DNA from: Jimgerdemannia flammicorona
Taxonomy: Eukaryota; Mucoromycota; Endogonomycetes; Endogonales; Endogonaceae
Direction of reading: 5' to 3'
DNA: 11,848 nt
NCBI GenBank assembly: GCA_003990745.1
Contig: RBNI01006011.1
Coordinates: forward strand, 1 to 11,848
Below are positions 8,119 to 11,848 of the stretch, piece by piece. A program made the translations under genes and the position numbers. The notes beneath the pieces are model-generated. The model was not told the origin of the DNA. It worked only from the letters and a program-made list of their open reading frames with translations, and searched no databases. Each line of letters opens with the position of its first letter. The stretch's first letter is position 1.

Positions 8119-8144
8119 ATTTATAAATAACACGACACAATTGG
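8119..8144 (-). promoter_or_regulatory. Possible core promoter of the zinc-cluster gene
   Basis: On the minus strand a TATAAATA (8119-8126) is preceded by a CCAAT (8140-8144). The TATA is about 330 bases upstream of the ATG at 7792 and about 200 upstream of the earliest ATGs at 7926 and 7917, which are in a different frame. That distance leaves room for a long leader or a small upstream exon with an intron. Confidence 0.3.
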
Positions 8145-8162
8145 AGGTTTAATAAGTTAGTG

Positions 8163-8180
8163 ACGTCCCTCGAGAGACGT
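8163..8180. promoter_or_regulatory. 18-bp near-perfect palindrome upstream of the zinc-cluster gene
   Basis: ACGTCCCTCGAGAGACGT reads the same on both strands apart from one mismatched pair. Its arms carry GACGT, the core of bZIP sites. It lies just upstream of the TATA/CCAAT pair. At 8215-8223 there is also CCG-CTG-CGG, an everted CGG pair of the type bound by some zinc-cluster dimers. Both could be operator sites, but this is position-based inference. Confidence 0.3.
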
Positions 8181-8223
8181 TAGTCTATCCATATATATTA
8201 TACCTATATAACCACCGCTGCGG

Positions 8224-8929
8224 AATGTCTATAAACAATGTTGCCTTAAACTGATATTTCGGTTGGCAGAATTCTTTCAATGGCAATTGTGATTATCGGA
8301 CTTCATCGCTCGATGAGTATTTTCGAGACACCAGGGAGATTTTTGCCAATTTAGTATAACTTCACTACTTAGAAATCCCCAGAACTCCGCACGTACTTTA
8401 CAACAGGTTTCCTATTACGCCCACTTAAGTCGGCACCGAATCCTTTACGGATTAGTGTTCTTTATGCTAACATTTCAATTCCATGACAGATCTTGAACTT
8501 TCTCGAACAGCCGGAATGAAGAAGTTACCATAAAAATAATGGCGCCGAGGCGCAACAGCTCAGACTACCATAACCCACGTATCGTGTGGGGCGGCCATGC
8601 ATCTATGTTTCTTAACAAATCTGGAAATAGCACGCCCCCAGAATAATCAAACGACGGCATTGCAAACGAAACGGGCTTCTAGAGATCTGAATCCATCAAT
8701 GTTTCGCAAAAAAAAAAAAACTTGTCCAATCACTATACGTAGCTCTGCACAGAAAATTGTGATGGGGATGATCGAAAAAGGGAAGGATGCGATGAAATGA
8801 GAGGATGAATGCCACAGTCTTTTGCTGCGTTGTAATCCTTTTCGTCGGAGCAAATTCCAAATCGTGGAAACTCTGTGACCAAAATGGTGAAAAACTGCAG
8901 CTGGATTTTTCTGTCACTTAATTTAATAA
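8224..8929. other. Intergenic stretch without a supported gene
   Basis: Only short overlapping frames occur, none with a domain or consistent start context. There is a short hairpin (AATCC-TTTAC-GGATT, around 8440-8454) and an A12 run (8708-8719). I see no tRNA, no mobile-element end and no clear repeat here. Confidence 0.4.
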
Positions 8930-9043
8930 TTTCGTGGGGCCCCATCAGGATTGAAGAATATACAAACGATTTGTGGATTTGCCACGAACATGGTTCAGGG
9001 ATTTCCTTGTGTGGGCCAAGTTGACGTCATGGCTATTTTCTTA

Positions 9044-9157
9044 ACCTGCTGTCTAACAATCTTTTGCCTCCGTGGGGCCAATTGTGGCTCTCTCAATATG
9101 TTGAAGGTGTATGCTCAGTCCAAAGAAGGGCGAGTTCTCTTACGCGAGGTCAAGTTC
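9044..9157 (+). repeat. Array module A, copy 1
   Basis: It matches 10791-10900, including an identical 22-base core at about 9088-9109 (…CTCAATATGTTGAAGG…). An ACCTGCTGT lies at the start and a GGGCGA-AGTTCT stretch near the end. Confidence 0.75.
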
Positions 9158-9427
9158 CCACATTTATGGCCTGAATGTGGCATATTATCCACGTGACTGG
9201 GAAATGACTGCACTATCGCATCATACATTCCCTGACATTAGGGGAATAAATTGCCATATCCGGTTCGGAAAGTACGGGCCGAAGCGGAACTCCCCCCTAA
9301 AATCGGAAATGTGCCAGTTTATAGCCTAGGTTTGCATAATTCGGTTGGTGATTTTAAGATCATAATAAAACATATTATGACAGGTGCATAAGGGCGAACA
9401 GGGTATTCTATATGAAAACGATAATGA

Positions 9428-9565
9428 GTACATGGTTCCCCAGTAAACGTATGAATAGATAGGTATGGTCCTACCCGTACTTGACATTCGGAGGGAATAG
9501 GGTTGCCGGAGCGTAAGGCTCGGAATAGCGGAGCGTCACTGGTCATATGATGCTGGGTAACGTGT
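9428..9565 (+). repeat. Array module B, copy 1
   Basis: It matches 10511-10682: CAGTAAA near the start, ACTTGACATTCGGAGG in the middle, and GGAATAGCGGAGCG plus CACTGGTCA near the end. On the minus strand both copies encode a related peptide (TSDAPLF versus TSGAPLF), which follows from the DNA match and is not independent evidence of a gene. Confidence 0.75.
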
Positions 9566-10190
9566 CGCGAATCTTCAATGTTTAATCCTGGCATATTAGC
9601 GATGACTCATTGATTGTATAGCAGATCAGCTACTGTTTGGTCGTTATTCACGGTCTCACTGGACATAGGTAACTGCATTTGTCATCTGCAAGCAAAGTGA
9701 AAGAATTTTTATTACAATGACCCTCCAAAACCTTTTGGAAAAAAAATAAAAAATAAAAAAAAAAGTGATGGAAACAAAAAGAATGGTCAATGTCAATACA
9801 TCGTTGTAGGAATACAATTGCCTCTTTACTCAGGTCAAAGAACGACCCCCACACGCAAAAATTCGGAATCGGAAGATGCGACCCGTATGGTCTAGGAAGG
9901 CTAGGTGCTTCAATCACAGTGTACATGCTAACGCGAGTTTATAGATTATCAACTTTTCTGTGCAAAAAAAAAAAAAAAAAAAAAGTCATAGGAATACAGA
10001 AATACAGCACGGGGTGTCCTCTGACCGGTGTCCGCGTACCGTCTGTGACCGCGTCTGTTTCACCGACGCCTCGGATATTTCGATTCCGCCTGTGGGCAAA
10101 TTCAAAAAAATTGGCAACTCATTATATGACCAAAATGACCAAAAACAGTAGCTGTTATTTATTATACACAAAGGGTTTCATAAGTATTCA
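9566..10190. other. Spacer with A-rich homopolymers between array units
   Basis: This stretch does not match the rest of the array. It holds a long A-rich tract (about 9739-9763) and a run of 21 A (9964-9984). A 162-codon frame from 9790 reads through the A run as polylysine and is not convincing. The A tracts could be tails of small retroposed pieces, but no target-site duplication is evident. Confidence 0.4.
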
Positions 10191-10194
10191 ATGG

Positions 10195-10422
10195 GAACTA
10201 GACAGTAAAGGAAACTATGATGGAGCTCTTGGAGATCACTCTTTACCTGCGATAACTGTTTCTGGAATTCGACCTTGAAACTTGCTCAATTATCTGGTGG
10301 TAATGCCCCTGTATTCGGGCGGCGCGCAATGTAAAAAAGCCTGTCACGCATACTTCACCAAGGGCGATCATACGTCAACTATCTCAAGATAAACTGGTAC
10401 CCAGATAGATTGCAGTGGGCTT
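10195..10422 (+). repeat. Array modules D-E-F, copy 1
   Basis: It matches 11015-11256 in the same order: D (GACAGTAAAGGAAACTATGA against GACAATAAAGGAAACTTTGA), E (AAAAAGCCTGTCACGC against AAAAAGTCTGTCACAC) and F (AGATAAACTGGTACCCAGAT against AGATAAACCGGTACCCAGAT). The second copy has extra sequence between E and F. Confidence 0.75.
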
Positions 10423-10510
10423 AGCATATTACGAGCTCGAAAAGGAAGCCTTCAGTTTCCTGCAAAACTCTAGCACCAATTGCTGTCGGCCCTAAGGTTT
10501 TACTTTGAAT

Positions 10511-10682
10511 ACAAGGTCCTCCGGAGTTTCGCCAGTAAAGTCTTGCCGCCAGAGGCACTATACGAATAGTGGGGTATGTGCAGATATTGTCCTGTCGGTA
10601 CTTGACATTCGGAGGAATGGGGGTAAGGCTCCGAATAGCGAATAGCGGAGCGCCACTGGTCACACGATGTTTGGCAACGTGG
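10511..10682 (+). repeat. Array module B, copy 2
   Basis: This is the partner of 9428-9565. An internal GAATAGC is doubled here (about 10632-10645), a small local duplication not present in copy 1. Confidence 0.7.
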
Positions 10683-10696
10683 TAACATGGAAGTCG

Positions 10697-10900
10697 TGGC
10701 CAATTCTTGATCCCGGTATCTGGAGAAGCAAATCGTCGGCGGAACTTTAACATTGACAGCTTGGCTTTTTTGGCCTGCTGGCTGCCTTTTTGACCTGCTG
10801 TCCAGAGCCCTTTGCCAATTGTGCCTCTCTCAATATGTTGAAGGTGCGTGCTCAGTGTAAGGGCGAAGTTCTAGCGCCTGAACGCGAGATTTTCAAGTTC
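10697..10900 (+). repeat. Array modules G-A, copy 2
   Basis: The G part (GGCCAATTCT, then an AATCGTC and GGCGGAAC stretch) is repeated at 11491-11573. It is followed in both places by a TTGGC-rich start of module A (10760 and 11601). Module A then matches 9044-9157. Within it TTTGGCCTGCTG and TTTGACCTGCTG form a local tandem pair (10768-10800). Confidence 0.65.
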
Positions 10901-11014
10901 GCTTTTTGAGCAGGATATGACTCCCGCGTTTGTACGGTACGATCCCCACGGGACAGGCTCAATTGTCGAAAATGGGCTCCACGTTGCCGATTTATGATTT
11001 ACGTAATTTTTCGG

Positions 11015-11256
11015 TTCTGGACAATAAAGGAAACTTTGATGGACCACTCTTTTACCCGCAAAATATATAATGTCCTCTTTAAAAAGTCTGTCACACGTTA
11101 CCTCTCACCGCCATTTGTCCAACATAGACATAAATTTACCTAGTGATCAACTTGAAATATCGCCTTTGATCCTTGCCCACAATGGAAATAATGAAAGTAA
11201 TGAAGTGACCTCAACTGTCCTGAGATAAACCGGTACCCAGATAATTGCAGTGTGCT
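11015..11256 (+). repeat. Array modules D-E-F, copy 2
   Basis: This is the partner of 10195-10422. After F the two copies diverge abruptly. Here a run of 15 T (11280-11294) follows within about 25 bases. Confidence 0.75.
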
Positions 11257-11490
11257 TTCTTGGTGTTGTGGTTCAACCCTTTTTTTTTTTTTTTGCAAAT
11301 TGTGTACTCAGGAATACAACGTCTTCCAACGAAAGATTATGCACCGGGACATCATCACGCGTTAAGTTCCATATTTTGCGTGGCGACCACATGGAGCAAT
11401 CAATACATCCATCACATTCCGCGGAACAATTCTTGACATTTTGGAGAGCGTGAGATTGCAAATCCTAGAAAACGGAAAGGCCAGTTCCGA

Positions 11491-11625
11491 AGGGCCAATT
11501 CTGGGTCAAAGGTGGAGAGGTCAATCGTCCGGCAGCCGATCTGCCCATTTTAAATCGATTTTCGGCGGAACGTAAAGACGCCATTCGAAGATTTACGATG
11601 AACTTGGCTTCCTTGGCCTGCACCA
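11491..11625 (+). repeat. Array module G and start of module A, last copy
   Basis: The stretch repeats GGCCAATTCT, an AATCGTC segment and CGGCGGAAC, then ACTTGGCTTCCTTGGCCTGC, in the order seen at 10697-10780. Similarity fades soon after about 11625. The remainder to 11848 shows no gene or repeat that I can support. Confidence 0.55.
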
Positions 11626-11848
11626 CGCCACAACTCTGGTGACTGTGTCGTACAGGTATATATATACCTTTCTAAAAAATTTATCTCATATTGGAATATA
11701 TCCGGAGGATGCTTGGCGCGCCAATCCATTGATTCAGAATCTTCTTTTAATAATTGCAAATGCTGGCTTATTGGCAGTGTGGTTCAAGCACAAGGTGTTC
11801 TTTACAGAAGTCTTTAAGGACGCGACAAAAAAGAAAGGGAGGGGGGGA

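Larger units (their letters stand above)
8930..11650 (+). repeat. Degenerate direct-repeat array, unit about 0.8 kb
   Basis: Several segments recur in the same orientation, diverged by substitutions and small indels. In order they are A (9044, 10791, start of another at 11601), H (about 9300, 10983), B (9428, 10511), D (10195, 11015), E (10333, 11078), F (10370, 11207) and G (10697, 11491, perhaps 8932). All occurrences fit a single cyclic order A-H-D-E-F-B-G with some modules missing, and D, F and G repeat at spacings of about 820, 837 and 794. That is what an old tandem array would leave after deletions and insertions. CpGs are retained. No coding frame spans the units convincingly. The element type is unknown; a subtelomere-like repeat or an eroded transposon cluster are possibilities. 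Confidence 0.6.

Noticed and set aside
7666..8130. 154-codon plus-strand frame
   Set aside because: It lies antisense to the zinc-cluster gene and its promoter, and shows no domain.
9790..10278. 162-codon plus-strand frame
   Set aside because: It depends on reading through a run of 21 A as lysines and overlaps repeat module D. Its residue mix is unconvincing.
10421..10753. 110-codon minus-strand frame similar to one at 9319-9594
   Set aside because: The similarity is explained by the duplicated module B DNA. The frames differ in extent and nothing supports translation.
11265..11294. GGTTCAACCC followed by T15, resembling a Pol III B box and terminator
   Set aside because: There is no A box or tRNA fold upstream, and neighbouring sequence belongs to the repeat array.
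1..11848. CRISPR array, bacterial operons or ribosome binding sites
   Set aside because: There are no regularly spaced short repeats with unique spacers, and the coding and mobile-element content is fungal.

Overview
The window looks like a piece of a filamentous fungal genome, most likely an ascomycete of the Pezizomycotina. The support is a short protein with a Zn(II)2Cys6 cluster, a decayed Ty1/copia polymerase, nested poly(A)-tailed retroelements, and one-sided mutational decay of the repeats. There are no bacterial signals. I cannot name the species. CpG-directed loss in repeats has been described for some fungi (for example Coccidioides), but that alone does not identify this one.

Layout. 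(1) Positions 1-1170 hold a poly(A)-tailed element on the minus strand, running off the left edge (copy 1). (2) Positions 1200-1970 hold a minus-strand Gag-like pseudogene cut by copy 1. An LTR-like leader lies at about 2200-2536. (3) Positions 2537-4564 hold a second minus-strand coding relic of unknown family. It has a recognisable TATA promoter and is split by copy 2 of the same poly(A) element (2888-4070), which is flanked by a 12-bp target-site duplication. (4) Positions 4870-6414 hold a very AT-rich copia reverse transcriptase/RNase H relic on the plus strand. (5) Positions 6710-6852 look like an LTR end with intact CpGs. (6) Positions 7277-7792 hold the only plausible intact gene, a small minus-strand protein whose zinc cluster sits at its extreme C-terminus. 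(7) From about 8930 to 11650 there is no convincing gene. The DNA there is an old, degenerate direct-repeat array with a unit of about 0.8 kb, interrupted by A/T homopolymer tracts.

The strongest single observation is that positions 1088-6749 (5,662 nt) contain no CpG at all, while CpA and TpG remain common. The repeats on the right keep their CpGs. The left half therefore appears to have passed through a CpG-specific mutation process, unlike the CpA-directed RIP known from Neurospora. The right half either escaped it or was never a target.

I found no convincing new multigene system. The nearest candidates are the unknown disrupted coding relic at 2537-4564, the non-autonomous 1.2-kb poly(A) element, and the C-terminal zinc-cluster protein.
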